The notes under the pieces: generated by a model | Database searches by the model: none | What the model saw: the letters and a program-made list of their open reading frames with translations, nothing else | What the model was told of the DNA's origin: nothing | DNA from: Phellopilus nigrolimitatus | Lineage: Eukaryota > Basidiomycota > Agaricomycetes > Hymenochaetales > Hymenochaetaceae | Reading direction: 5' to 3' | DNA length: 64,000 nt | NCBI GenBank assembly: GCA_021029095.1 | Contig: JAJOHG010000039.1 | Location: 186,001-250,000 of the forward strand | Made by a program: the position numbers and the translations under genes | Shown here: in pieces, positions 37,631 through 48,491 of the stretch | How positions within the stretch are numbered: position 1 is the stretch's first letter | Layout: the number at the start of each line of letters is the position of its first letter

Positions 37631-38375
37631 ACGGGGTTTTAGTTTGTTTTGGGCGCATTGATTCAGTCTTTACTTTCCGCCTATAATATCGCATTCGTTA
37701 ATTGGCAATAAAGAATAATCCAAATCTCCTCTGCCTGTGTGAAAGATTGACTCTGAATTTTGTGTCTTCGTGTTGGCGGCTTTGATTTTTTTTTTACCGC
37801 TCTCTTTTCCCCCCTGGTAAAGGTACGTTTTTGGAAATCTTTTGAACATTTTTCTACGAAGATTCGAGCGGGAGTGCAGCGTGCAAGTTTCGTGTGTTCA
37901 AGATGCTTACATATCTGGTTATGCTGTGGAACTCATGTACGACTTTCTATTTCCCTCGAGCACAGGAGGAAACTGACTGTCCGATTCCTATCCATTGCTT
38001 TAGTCTTTGCTTCCGACTAACGGATTACTCCAAGGACCGTGATTTGCAAGACATGAGCCAGGCGGATCACTCGTCCTCACACCATCAACCTGAAGAAAGA
38101 CATCCAACAAATATTCGGCTGTAATTTCTGGATTCTTTGACTTGAAGTTGGATGAGAATTTACCGTCGCTCGTTACTTTTGCACCTGACCTCTCACCCTC
38201 GTCATGTGACCTCTCAAAAGGGCTGGCACGTTGCCGAATAAGGGCTGAACGTCGATCGTTGATCGACACCCCCGCTCTATGTCCCAGGTTGTCAGCGTCA
38301 TGACGCGTTGTACGCATCCCGACGTCATTTCGCGCTGCTCGCGCCTCCGCGCCGTCACGTCCTGCGTCATCCGCG
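37631..38375. other. no gene recognised
   Basis: 3' flank of the repeat-protein gene and distal promoter of the HSP9/12 gene. No supported frame. Confidence 0.4.
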
Positions 38376-38430
38376 CCCCTAATTTTATGTCCTAACCCTA
38401 GCGAATATACGCCTCCCGCGGTGTATATAA
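38376..38430 (+). promoter_or_regulatory. STRE-like site and TATA box of the HSP9/12 gene
   Basis: CCCCT at 38376-38380 matches the core of the fungal stress-response element. TATATAA at 38424-38430 lies about 98 nt before the ATG at 38528. A single STRE core can occur by chance, but it suits a stress gene. Confidence 0.5.
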
Positions 38431-38527
38431 GGGAGCGGGTCGACGCGACAGGGTGGCATCTCATTCTACTTCCTCCCCCCATCATCGCACAGTACTTTCA
38501 CCTCCAACCAACTTTTTCTTCCTAACA

Positions 38528-38976
38528 ATGTCCGACAGCATGCGCCAGTCGTTCGGTGACAAGGCCCAGAATGCCATGAAGGTCCGTTGCGTCTCGACGC
38601 GCCATTCTGGTCGAGCATAGTGCTGACATCGGGTGACTCGCGTCACGTACTAGCCCGAGAACGAGAAGAGCACCACAGAACGCATGGGCGACACGTTCTC
38701 CGGCAAAGCCGACAGCGCTGCGTCGAGCATGCAGCCCGAGGTACGTCTACTGTTTTCCGACGTCGTTGTTCACCCAATGACATGTTGTTCCTTTCACAGA
38801 GCGAGAAGTCGTACACGCAGAAAATGGGCGACACGTTCAGTGGCAACTCTAACGACAACAGCGTAAGTTTCTTCTCTTCGCGTTTGTTGTTTTCTTGACA
38901 CGTCCCTGTCCCGCAGGACTCGATGATGGACAAGGCAAAGAATGCGATGGGCATGGGTGGCGGCAACAACAACTGA
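38528..38976 (+). CDS. HSP9/HSP12-family small stress protein
   Basis: Four exons, all phase 0: 38528-38581, 38654-38740, 38800-38862, 38917-38976, giving 87 aa. It is very hydrophilic with no predicted helix-crossing segment. The sequence has the family layout: start MSDSMRQSFGDKAQNAMK, then repeats of (S/P)EKS-T--MGDTFSG, then MMDKAKNAMGMGG at the end. In yeast HSP12 binds membrane lipid and protects against desiccation, heat and osmotic stress. Exons 2 and 3 encode related segments (KMGDTFSG in each), so the protein probably grew by exon duplication. TATA and STRE-like elements precede it. Confidence 0.92.
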
Positions 38977-39297
38977 GTCCGTATCCGTTCCTCGTTTCGC
39001 CTCCTTTTCGGGTTCGACGTGGCATAACTTGTTTCATTACTCGACTGCGAACTGTAAGAATTGTAACATTATGAATAACAAGACATCAATATCATCCGTC
39101 ACACGAGACCAATTACAGTTGTCACCAACTCTAAGCGGATTATGGCGCGATTGTTTCTTGCTGCTTCATATACCAATATCTCGAAATTCGATTCTTTCAA
39201 CGACCCCCTTGTTCGGAAACGTACAAATAACATCGAGCTTTTTCTATATTCATTGGCTACGTTCTCCGACAAACAATTTACATCGTCAGCAGCGCGT
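38977..39297. other. shared 3' intergenic
   Basis: Convergent 3' flanks of the HSP9/12 gene and reductase copy 1. No gene seen. Confidence 0.5.
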
Positions 39298-40607
39298 TCA
39301 CCACCCGTGCGCCTTCAGGCTCTCAATGCTGTCCTTTGCCGTCGTCTTCTTGTCGCGGAACTCAATCCCGAGCACCGTTCTCGCCTTCGCGTTGTTGTAC
39401 CAATACTCGTATTTGAAGCTCTTCCCAGCGCCTGGCGTGCCAACGGGCACGGTAACTCCTGGGAGCTTGAGCTCGTTCACGACGTCGACTGTAGGCCAAA
39501 TGCGTCAGTCCGGATTGTAACGGTAAAATAACTGAAAAATAAGAGCATGGTCAAACCGGAAAACACGTACACCAGTCCTGCCAGATGAACACGCCGCCGG
39601 ACAGGATGAAGCGCTGCCCGCCTGCCGCGGGCACCTCGAGCGCGCGCACATGGCCGAGCGAGACGTCGCGCACGTCGACCCACGAGACCTGCACCTTCGC
39701 GAGCTCCTCCGGCGTCTTCTTCTGCGTCAGGATCGCCTCGTAGAAGAGCGCGACACTGCTGTTGAGCGCGGCAGGCGAGGCGACTTCGTGCAGGATCGGG
39801 CCGAAGACCTGGTAGACGGGATTAGAGGACTTGGAGGACAGTGGGAGGGTGAGGGACATACGAAGGGCGGGTTCAGCGCGACGAGGTCCCACGAGATCTC
39901 GGACTTGTGCTGCTCGACGAAATCCCACGCGGCTGCATCCTCGTCAGCTTTCGGCCAGACGGCGATCTCACGAGGCGGACGCACCTTTCTCGGCGAGCGC
40001 CTTCGACGCGCGATACTTGGCGGACTGCGACGCGGCGCGGCCCCGCTCGCGCACCTCGGCGACGCTCTCCTCGTTCCACGTGCGCTCGTCGAGCTCCCCG
40101 CGGTCCGACGAGCCCGCGACAGCCGCGCCCGAGGACAGCACTGCGATGCGCTGCAGCTGCGGGCCGCTGCCGTGCGTGACGGAGAAAAGAAAAGCGACGA
40201 CATCCGGGTCAGTTGGGGACGAAGGACGGGTGGAGGGAGCGGGGGTATGCTCACGCGTGCTTCAGCGCGGACTCGAGGATGCCGACTGTACCCTTCACGG
40301 CGGGCCCGATGAGCTCGTTCGGGTCGTCCGCGCTGAAGTGGAACGGCGACGCGGTGTGCGCGATCGCGTCGACGCCCTGCACGGCCGCGTCGAACGCGCC
40401 CGGCTGCGTGATGTCCGGCACCTCCACGATCTCGAGCTTGTCCGCGTACGCCTTGAAGAGGTTGCGGACGTGCGTGGCCTTGCTCTCCGCGCGCACGGTG
40501 CCGCGCACGCTGTACCCGCGCTTGAGGAGGTCCTGCACGAGCCACACCGCGATGAAGCCGTTCGCGCCGGAGACGAGGACCTTGGCTGGGGCTGCGATGG
40601 CGGGCAT
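39298..40607 (-). CDS. GRE2-like NAD(P)-dependent reductase, copy 1
   Basis: Five exons in phase: 40255-40607, 39985-40166, 39862-39932, 39571-39808, 39298-39488, giving 344 aa. An extended short-chain dehydrogenase of the dihydroflavonol-reductase / yeast GRE2 group, which reduce aldehydes and ketones with NADPH; the substrate here cannot be told. The Rossmann motif VSGANGFIA is at residues 12-20, Ser130 lies in VLSSG, and the catalytic pair is Tyr169 and Lys173 in YRASK. The C-terminal substrate region contains SWVDVRDVSLGHVRAL and a KSFKYEYWYNN segment. Cytosolic, no targeting signal. It is the left end of a duplicated block; copy 2 is at 50727-52001. Confidence 0.92.
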
Positions 40608-41247
40608 TTTTCTTACTTGTTTCTGCGTAAATATAGCCGCGGGATGTTGGGACTTTGGAAGTGCTGGGATGCGGTCTTCTTATACGCAGACAAACAGGGT
40701 GTTGAGGAATTCTGAAGAACTTAATAATGATAGCAGAATGAGTAAGAATAGAATCGATAACGAAGGGTATGAGGCAACATAAAAGTATGCATACCTTATA
40801 CGAGGCTTCATCGCATTTAAGCATGAGTCATGCTCAAGGCGCAGCAAGTCAAGCTCAAGGCGCAACAAGGAAACGAATACAGCACGTAGTGGACAAGAAG
40901 CCAGATTGTAAGTTGAGCAAGACAGACAGATAGTTAGACTGTCTCTTCACAGAAATGTCACCATTTACTGGCATGTTGCTCTTTACAACATGGAGAAGCC
41001 CGAATCATGAAACAAGGGACAAAATTAGAAAGAAAAAAAAAACAGGAAGCAGGAAACGAGCTCCCGAAAGCACAAGTCCCAACATTAACTGAATAGAGGA
41101 ATTTATGCGCTGATCTTCTGGGAGGAGTCCGAGTCAGCAAGGCCTGCGGAGAGCGGCCGGCTCAACGTACTCACAAATCTCCCCGCAGTTCTTTGTAAGG
41201 GAATGAATGGCCTTCGCAGATAAGATTCTTCAGATGAAATGAGCTTA

Positions 41248-41459
41248 CAGGTGGGTCCAGAAAGTCGCCGTTCCCGCCCGCGCTGCAGCCAGCTCACCGC
41301 CCGATTTACCGCCGGCATCGTCTCCAACCAACCTCAGCCAATCATTGGCATCAGAATTTCAAGCCATGGAATAAAAGAATGACTTGCTGAGCTGGCTGCA
41401 GCGTGGATGGGAACGAGTTTCCATATATAGGCACGGTGGACACTTTCTGGACCAAACTG
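41248..41459. mobile_element. TA-flanked MITE (Tc1/mariner-like), member 2
   Basis: 212 bp, flanked by TA at 41246-41247 and 41460-41461. Ends CAGGTGGGTCCAGAAAGT and (inverted) CAGTTTGGTCCAGAAAGT. A second inverted segment further in (GCTGCAGCCAGCTCA) recurs inverted near the right end. The duplicate block has an uninterrupted GAGCTTAGAG at about 52668-52677, the empty site. Related to 24691-24959. Confidence 0.88.
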
Positions 41460-41499
41460 TAGAGCAAGCCAGACGCTTGTTCAACACTGGCGGTGCGTG

Positions 41500-42166
41500 T
41501 AGGGCTCCGCACCGTACCGTATACGGATACGGCCGTATAACCCGACTTCGCATACGGGCACGGACCGTATAAAAACGTGCCGTATTTCAGGTTTTAGAGA
41601 CAACTTACGGTACGGCACGTATAAAATACGGCCGTATACGGCATTACGGCACGTACGTATATCAAATTGACGCACCCTGTTGGATCGTCACTAAGGAAGC
41701 AGGGGAGCGTTGCAAACATCCAGACTACAAAGCAACAGGCCGACTCGAGCTACTTTGCGCCATTAACTTTTGAAATACCGTGCGTGCCTTTCCCTGTTTA
41801 TTATTAGAATTTATTTTCTCTATGAATGCGGTTCTCGGTAGAGTCGGCAAGCACAGCGTTCCATTTCAAGTAGATTACGTATTCTTCAATATTGGTTTGT
41901 CTACTAAATTTGGCAATAATATAGATACCAAATAGGGTATAAAATGCTTAAAATGTATATTTATTTGCTTAAAACCCTAATATGTGTTCAATAATGCCGT
42001 ATGCCGTATTTACGGCCGTATGCGACCGTATTCTACGGGTATAATACGGGTACGGACCGTACAATACGGTGCCGTATTTTTCTCTTGCTGTTGTCCATAC
42101 GATACGGTCCGTAACCGTATACGGTACGGCCGTAAACCGTAATTACGGTTACGGTGCGGAGCCCTA
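41500..42166. mobile_element. hAT-like non-autonomous transposon
   Basis: 667 bp with perfect 17-bp terminal inverted repeats TAGGGCTCCGCACCGTA, flanked by the 8-bp duplication GGTGCGTG (41492-41499 and 42167-42174). An 8-bp duplication and TAGGG-type ends are typical of hAT. The outer 150-180 bp at each end are packed with CCGTA/TACGG units in both orientations, like the subterminal transposase-binding repeats of hAT elements. The middle is AT-rich without coding capacity. The empty site (AGTGCGTG) is at 52706-52713. Confidence 0.92.
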
Positions 42167-42699
42167 GGTGCGTGCAGCGCGGGCAGAAGTCCACGAGCGC
42201 ACTCAGCGATGTTTCGGACATATCTTTAGACCGCACGACTCGGAGGATCGAAGCATACTCGGTGAATTACAGAAGAGCGAGATCTCTCGCGGTAGATCGC
42301 CGTTTTCGAGTGGGTAGCTTCCCCCCCCCGACGACGTGATATACTTATCGCGTCTCCAGGACACTTCGAGACAGGCCAATGCGGAAGACTAGGTTTAGCT
42401 TTCAGCACAAGCTTCTGTCTTAAACTCGAACCCCTTATATGCGATATCAAATCGAAGACCAGCCAGCCGCCAGTCAGAGATAGGCAGGGAAAGTCGGGAA
42501 GGGACACTACTTGAAGCGCGGACACGCAAAATCAAAATCGTGGACGAGACTACATACACACAAGTTAAGTCCGAAAGGGGAAGAAAAGCACATCTATCGT
42601 ACAAACATATCATAATCTCAGGCTCTATACACGCTCTCGCACGAATGAGACGACCCGTCTCGAAGAAGAGCGAGGGGGAATGAACGGAGGGTCATTTTT

Positions 42700-42790
42700 A
42701 TGTCTCCGCGTGTCCAGTCAACGGCGCGTTTGAGCTGCTCGAGGGTGAGGCAGATGAGGAGATCGTTGTCGGCTGCGGACGTGTCCATCT
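42700..42790 (-). pseudogene. last-exon fragment of dicarboxylate carrier
   Basis: The minus strand reads MDTSAADNDLLI then LTLEQLKRAVDWTRGD, matching the last exon of the carrier at 62186-63773. An acceptor-like CAG precedes it, but no other carrier exon is nearby and the stop codon is lost. It belongs to the duplicated block shared with 53202-53294. Confidence 0.8.
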
Positions 42791-42863
42791 GTAAAGAGTC
42801 GCGCAAACAGTATTAGTGCCTTAATTCTGAAGTGCACTAAACTGCCGACATTGCGTGAACATT

Positions 42864-42900
42864 GCTTTTCTTTCTTTCTTTCTTTCTTCTTCTTTCTTTG
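42864..42900. repeat. TTTC microsatellite
   Basis: Run of CTTT/TTTC units; a shorter version is at 53381-53400 in the second block copy and an inverted version at about 53865-53880. Confidence 0.8.
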
Positions 42901-43385
42901 GCGTAAAGTCATCTTTGCATTTCTCTTGGTCTCGGTGACTTCTGTCCTTTGCATCCAGCATAAACAAACTAATTTTGCTTCTGCCGCAAAAATGACGGAA
43001 ATGCTATCTATCCCATAGCACGGCTGTGCTCATCTAGTGTTGTATGTTTTCTTTAATTTGCATTGAACCCTTTGTAACAGTCAGAAATACAATATCCACG
43101 ACCCAGAACGAGTGATCTGCCCACTCTTCACAATAGCTACTATTGACTCATGAGAATTTCCTCAAAGAGAAACAGGGGCAGTTGTAGCACACAGTGATTC
43201 TCTGCGACCTCGTGGTAAGAAATCATAAACTCATACAGAATTTCAGACCGTCGGAAGTGTCAGTCGGCAACTTGGTAAATTGCCAATAACATAGCAAATT
43301 AAACATTTTAATTAACTCGTAGCATTATACAAATTAATTAACTTGCCACACAATGGCAGAATTCTGCAATGTTAAAACAAGGCAC

Positions 43386-43391
43386 TATAAA
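43386..43391 (+). promoter_or_regulatory. TATA box conserved in all five small-ORF copies
   Basis: TATAAA within CACTATAAATTTGTAC, repeated about 115 nt upstream of the ATG in every member (also near 49020, 53960, 58950 and 60205). The string CAGAATTCTGC(A/C) just upstream is also shared by most. Confidence 0.6.
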
Positions 43392-43501
43392 TTTGTACCG
43401 GACTTCCAGTTGTCAGAACAGAAACACACACAAAAACATAAGGTAAACTGTGCAGACACATACCAGTCTTGATTGTTTCAGCTCTGATTGTGAAATTCAG
43501 G

Positions 43502-43888
43502 ATGGAAATTCTAGACGACACCTTTCTTTGGTCTGTCACTGTTATCAGAGGGTACCAGACACCAGAACATGATATAGACACAGGGATATTGGTTGTATCC
43601 GGCACCAACAGCTTCTTCTACCCATGTGAATCTGTGGGGGAATCCTACAAATTAGGTAGTTGCATTGAAGCCACAAAATTCGAATTCCGAAAAGGCGTCA
43701 AGCTCAATACAGAGCCACTGACAACGGAAGAAATTGATAATATCAAGGAAGTCATAACACACGATAGCGTCCCTACCGTGACTACACGAATGAAATGGCT
43801 TGAAATGTACCTGACCAGATTTATTATTGAAGACAAGGCAACAACAGCACAACTTGTTGAGAGTCTTCTGCGAGAAATTCTGCAATAG
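43502..43888 (+). CDS. small orphan protein family, member 1
   Basis: Single open frame of 128 aa from the ATG at 43502; upstream in-frame codons have no ATG. Family features: W-S then GYQTPEH, GILV, FFYPCESVGESYKLG, and KWLEMYLTRF in the C-terminal part. No signal peptide, no membrane segment and no recognised domain. It is the most diverged member at both ends (starts MEILDD instead of MASQ). A TATA box (TATAAA, 43386-43391) lies 116 nt upstream in sequence conserved in all members. Downstream lies a conserved non-coding module (44050-44490). Function unknown. Confidence 0.7.
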   Translation: MEILDDTFLWSVTVIRGYQTPEHDIDTGILVVSGTNSFFYPCESVGESYKLGSCIEATKFEFRKGVKLNTEPLTTEEIDNIKEVITHDSVPTVTTRMKWLEMYLTRFIIEDKATTAQLVESLLREILQ

Positions 43889-44049
43889 AAAACCGGCTCA
43901 GTCTAGACGGTACAAGACTCTATATTCAGACTAGCTACCTGCAATAGACATATAGACAGAAAATTGTAAATAGTCAGCCGAGAATAACATAATATGAGAC
44001 ATGACAAAAAAGGAATGTGCTGCCACCGACACGCGATCTGCTTATGTCA

Positions 44050-44490
44050 TACACGTATTTCAACACAGCTGGATGTGTCATTATTCGGTGTAGCGTAGAT
44101 TTACTGTACAGACGTGCATATAGCCGTCTTGTTGTGCTTTTACTACGGGTTTCACAATATACTTAGATTCACACCACTTTGTTGTTGCACTCGAAATTCC
44201 CAAAATCCAATACTAGTATTCAACCATCGGATAAAGGATAAGTCTGGAGCTGTCGAATACATTAAAAATTTATAGAGGGAAAATAATGTGGAATGCTCAG
44301 TGGGGCAGTGGCGGGGTGCCGCAGCTGCAGAGTAGACTCGCAAACACGTTCTTCTTTCTCTCGCGCATACAAGTACAGTCAACCCTATAAGGCCCGTCTC
44401 GCAGGTATTTGCTAACTTATTTTAAGATCTGAAGGATCTCTACTAGTTCGTGCTTTGCGTACCGTCAAACTCCGAGCCTCGAAATTCTGA
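44050..44490 (+). repeat. conserved downstream module of the small-ORF units, partial copy
   Basis: Matches 48100-48420 (inverted), 54500-54900 and 60940-61370. Includes GATTCACACC(G/A)CTTTGTTG, the phrase GTATTCAACCATCGGATAAAGG and GCCGCAGCTGCAGAGTAGAC. Here the module is cut near 44490, where GATA-factor sequence begins. Confidence 0.8.
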
Positions 44491-44589
44491 TGGATACATG
44501 TGTATATAGATTAGCAAATCTGCCACCAATTTTTTATGCCTATTTTGTTTTCTGCTGAGTTGTGCTTGAATTCTCTTGCGTTCTCCAAA

Positions 44590-45660
44590 GAAAGTGTGAT
44601 CTCTAAAGCCACATACCCTCCCCGCTGCGCGACCGCGACGTGCACATGCGCGACATCGCAGCACAGCAGCTCTGGCCGCCGCTCAAACACATGCAACTCG
44701 CCTTCTCCGTCGACCAGCCCGCGAGTCAGCTCGGCGAGGTCGGGCCGAGCTCCCAGTTCCGCGACACCCTGCCATCCGTGCATCCGCGCACGCCGACGAT
44801 GCCAACGATGCCGCGCTCCTCGAGGAAAACGACAAGGACCCGCCGAGCATCCGGCGGACGACGACGCTGCGGCGCACACAACCTCGGGCCAGTCCTGGAA
44901 CGACAACAGCTCCACGCTGCACTTTCCCACCCTGTTCGCGAACGACTTCGGCCCTGCTGTGTTCCTCTTCCCACAGCCACCAGTTGTGAACCGCTCTCGT
45001 ATGGCGAAGACACGTCCTCGCGCGCCATCGCGAACGAGAGCTTCCAGATCCTGCGCCCCGCTCGACGAAATCCTCAAGGAGCAGCGACAGCCCGGATGGG
45101 TGGAGCTCCGGCGACAACAGCATCAGCTCCTGCGTCGGCGCCGACGCATATGACCAGGATGACGTCGAGATGCGGAATGCGACCACGGAGAACGGGCTGC
45201 GCCTCCCGCCGAGGTCGCACAGCGCGCGCGAGGTGTTCCCGACGATGATCCACCCCACGCAGGTCTCGCCGCTGCCGACGTCGGCCACGCCACCCGCGCT
45301 GACCGTGAAGACCGACCGCGCGGGCTCGCGCGAACGGCCCGCCAGCGACCGCGAGCGCCATCAACTAGCGATCTTCTCGGGCGTCAGCTCGGCGGCGCCC
45401 GGCGGTGTCAAGGCCGACTGCAGCAATTGCGGCGCTGAACAACGAACTCGACTGCAACGCGTGCGGATTGTACTGCAAGTTGGTGTGTACAAAACGAAAA
45501 TTGGCGCGGTGATATCGAATTACTTATTTATTTTCTTTTTGCAGCATGAAAGGCCACGCCCCAAGTCCATGTGCAACCAGAATGGCGAGGGGCGACACCA
45601 AGCCGCCCCGCGCAATGACAGCGCCGACTCGATGGGTGAGCCTGGTGAATAATCATCCTA
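44590..45660 (+). pseudogene. GATA-type zinc-finger transcription factor fragment
   Basis: The region reads as parts of a fungal GATA factor. An upstream segment contains DVHMRDIAAQQLWPPLKH. The finger starts with CSNCGA (about 45418-45437) and continues NNELDCNACGLYCKL (to 45481). After an intron (45482-45543) it resumes with HERPRPKSM, the usual basic tail. The central part of the finger (normally TPLWRRG) is missing and the reading frame changes at that point, so it cannot fold as a GATA finger. Both ends are abrupt: orphan module on the left, reductase fragment on the right. Confidence 0.7.
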
Positions 45661-45760
45661 TATCATCATGGTCTTTGCTGACTCGTCCCGGGATGACCTA
45701 ACTCAATGTTACAGCGCCCGTTGTACTACGGCGACAGCTCGGACCCGGCGCGTGCGGAGG

Positions 45761-46215
45761 AGCAGCGTCGCGCTCTTCTACGAGGCGATCCTGGCGCAGA
45801 AGAAGACGCCGGAGGAGCTCGCGAAGGTGCAAGTCTCGTGGGTTGACGTGCGCGACGTCTCGCTCGGCCACGTGCGCGCGCTCGAGGTGCCAGCGGCAGG
45901 CGGGCAGCCTTCATCCTGTCCGCCGGCGCGTTCATCTGGCAGGACTGGTGTACGTTTTTTTTTTTTTCCGGTTTATCAATGCTCTTATTTTACCGTTACA
46001 ATTCGGACTGATGCATTTGGCCTACAGTCGACGTTGCGAACGAGCTCAAGCTCCCAGGAGTTACCGTGCCCGTTGGCACGCCAGGCTCTGGGAAGAGCTT
46101 CAAATACGATTATTGGTACAACAATGCGAAGGCGAGAACAGTGTTCGAGATTAAGTTCCGCGACAAGAAGACGACGTCAAAGGAGAGCATTGAGAACCTG
46201 AAGGTGCACGGGTGT
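45761..46215 (+). pseudogene. 3' fragment of GRE2-like reductase, copy 4
   Basis: Begins abruptly inside exon 4 (SSVALFYEAILAQKKTPEEL) and runs through exon 5 to KVHG. A one-base loss at about 45907 (GGCAGCCTTC versus GGCAGCGCTTC) breaks the frame. Lacks the cofactor-binding half. Its end runs straight into a carrier exon at 46213 with overlapping GTGTGGATGAG. Confidence 0.85.
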
Positions 46216-47374
46216 GGATGAGCCAGATGAGCTACTCGCTGTGCCGCTTCTGCGCGTATGGCCAGAGCAAGAAGATTGTCGGTGCCGGTGCGTCCTGTTC
46301 CATCTGGAACGTGCCGCTGCTTCATGAGACTTATATAATGTCTCGTGTTGGGTCCCAATTCGCCTGCTTAGAAGCTAGCGCTGGATGGCAGTATGGGTGC
46401 GCTACAAGGTGTCTCACTATACCGATCGAGGACTGAAACTTTGCCTTTAAGCTGGAGGTATTGCGGGCTTTGTCGGAAACCCGGGAGGTAAGTGCATGGA
46501 CCCGTTGCAAAGTGTTTTGCATTATTAAAAGCCAGCTGGGCTTCAGAGATTATCATGGTTCGCCTCAGATTCATACAGAGTATCTTTTAAACCAAACAAC
46601 TCTCGTTCGATTTGTGGGTTCGCCTTCAAGACGACTTTGCGAAACCTCCGGAAAAACGGCTAAACTACAAGAACTGCTTTGACGGACTCTACCGGGTGCG
46701 TCTATATCTTGTCTGCGCTCCGGGTTTTCATTTATTCTTATTGCCACGTACTTGCTGTTTCTTAATCGCGTCTGGTTTATAGATGGTTCGCGACGAAGGC
46801 TCCTCCTCTCGATCGCGGGTTCACCCCGAATGTATTCCGTGCAATTCTGATCAACACGTTCTCCCACAACAGCAATTGTTATTCATACAAACAACCTAAC
46901 GGCCGATTATCGCAGGTATGACTACTTCAAATCCGAGCTGCTGAAGACGCCGTATTTCAACGCCAACATCTACTGCCACTTGACCGCGAGCTTCGCCGCC
47001 GATACCGTCTCGACGACGGTGTGCTCACCCGCGGACGTCATCAATGCGCGCAACTGTCTTTTTCCGCTCTACTTCATGCCTGACGTTTTTTATATTCACA
47101 CGTCCGTTCAGAGTCGAATCATGAACGCGTCCGGCCCCGGCTCGAATTCCACCTCGCAAGTTATACGAAACTCGTTGAAGAACGAAGGGCCGCTTTTCAT
47201 GTTCAAGGGCTGGTTGCCTGCGTGCGTAGCTGTCTTCCATTGTTCTGACTACTTCCTCACACCAAGTTCTGTTTGCACGGCGTTTCACAGATGGACACGT
47301 CTGCAGCCAACGACGATCCTCATCTTACTCACCCTCGAGCAGCTCAAACGTGCCGTTGACTGGACACTTAACTT
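46213..47374 (+). pseudogene. dicarboxylate carrier remnant A
   Basis: Starts within an internal exon (WMSQMSYSLCRF, AYGQSKKIVGAGA) directly fused to reductase sequence. It continues with degraded copies of the middle exons (VRLQGDFAKPP region broken near 46635), a readable TASFAADTVSTTVCSPADV exon and the last exon LTLEQLKRAVDW, whose natural end is replaced by unrelated sequence after 47370. The first exons, including the first PxD signature, are absent. Confidence 0.8.
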
Positions 47375-47474
47375 GCGTGTATGTAGTCGCGCCCACGATT
47401 TTGGTTGTGCGTGTCCTTCAAGTAGCCCTTCCTGACTCTTCCTGCCTACCTTTGCCTGGCGGCTAGGGTTAATT

Positions 47475-48490
47475 AACACCGAGAATGACATTGCGTCTAT
47501 AATACTCAGCTTAGATCTAGTGACTGGAGATCCTGTGTGAATTTATGATGCTTCGATGTAACATTGCAGGATATCTCATTTGCACTGCGAGTGAATGAAG
47601 CTAGTACGGAGGGTGGGTGCGAAGGGACCGATGTTGCTCGGTTGTTAAATAACTGCGAGCAAGCCCTGGTGAGTGTCCACTTTGGGCCCTAGGTGCCATG
47701 CCTCCGACGGTTGCAAGGGCGTCGAGGCAAAGTAAAGAATAAAGAATGCACAAAGTGCGAGAGGATCTCAGCCTCGTTACGGGGTGCTGGATAGCATTTC
47801 TATTCTCCTTGCGGCAACTGCAAAATACAATTTCCTGAGGCGGAGACAAAGGACGTGGTCGGAGTGTAAGAGAAGAAAAGAGAAGAGAAAATGTTGTTCA
47901 ATGTTGGTATATTTGGTTGACAAAAGGACCTTGGCAGTATTCTATGTCCATTGGTGAAATAGCAAAGGCACAGGACACTGGAGATGATGCTACCTACGTT
48001 CTAGAAGCGAGGCGGGATTTGTCCTCCTCATTATTCGTTATCTCGGCCTGCCGATGGGTGGGCAAAACAAGAGAAAGCTTTAGATAATTTAGCTTAGATT
48101 CACACCGCTTTGTTGTTGCACCCGAAGTATTCAACCATCGGATAAAGGATGAGTCTGTAGCTGTCAAATACATCGAAGATTTATAGAGGGACAATAATGT
48201 GGATTGGTCAGTGGGGCAGTGGCGGGGTGCTGCAGCTGCAGATTAGACTCGCAATCACGTTCTTCTTTCTCTCGCGCATACAAGTAGAGTCAACCATATA
48301 AGGCCCGTCTCGCAGGTATTTGCCGACTTATTTCAAGATCTGAATGCTCTCTAGTAGTTCGTGCTTTGCATTCCGTCCAACTCCGAGCCTCGAAATTCTG
48401 ATGGATACAGATTGCCACGCAGCTCTTCAGCGACAGTATATTGTGAAACCCGTAGTAAACGCACAAAAAGACAGCTGTATGCACGTCTAC
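47475..48490 (-). repeat. conserved module between carrier and small ORF, inverted copy
   Basis: The reverse complement matches 54500-55560 and 60940-61990, about 1 kb of conserved DNA between the 3' ends of a small-ORF gene and a carrier copy. No conserved reading frame is convincing; the frames it contains shift between copies. Confidence 0.8.
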
Positions 48491-48491
48491 G

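Larger units (their letters stand above)
39298..42930. repeat. segmental duplication block, copy 1 (contains two transposon insertions)
   Basis: Matches 50727-53425 in the same orientation, from the reductase stop codon through its upstream flank to a carrier-exon fragment and a TTTC-rich tract ending TTTGCATTTCTCTT. This copy is about 0.9 kb longer; two insertions (212 bp and 667 bp plus their target duplications) explain nearly all of the difference. Confidence 0.88.

Noticed and set aside
39650..40715. Long plus-strand frames (up to 294 codons) over reductase copy 1, and similar ones over copies 2 and 3
   Set aside because: They lie opposite the GC-rich reductase exons, are Arg/Ala-rich and show no domain; antisense shadows.
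43443..43481. Possible leader intron before the small ORFs (GTAAA...TTTCAG)
   Set aside because: Only 34-39 nt in the different copies, shorter than a normal basidiomycete intron; not annotated without RNA evidence.
44152..44382. Minus-strand frame reading MYSTAPDLSFIRWLN, repeated at 54551-54742 and 61017-61208
   Set aside because: It recurs because the DNA module is duplicated; in the copy at 47994-48194 it is disrupted, and no start or splice context supports a protein.
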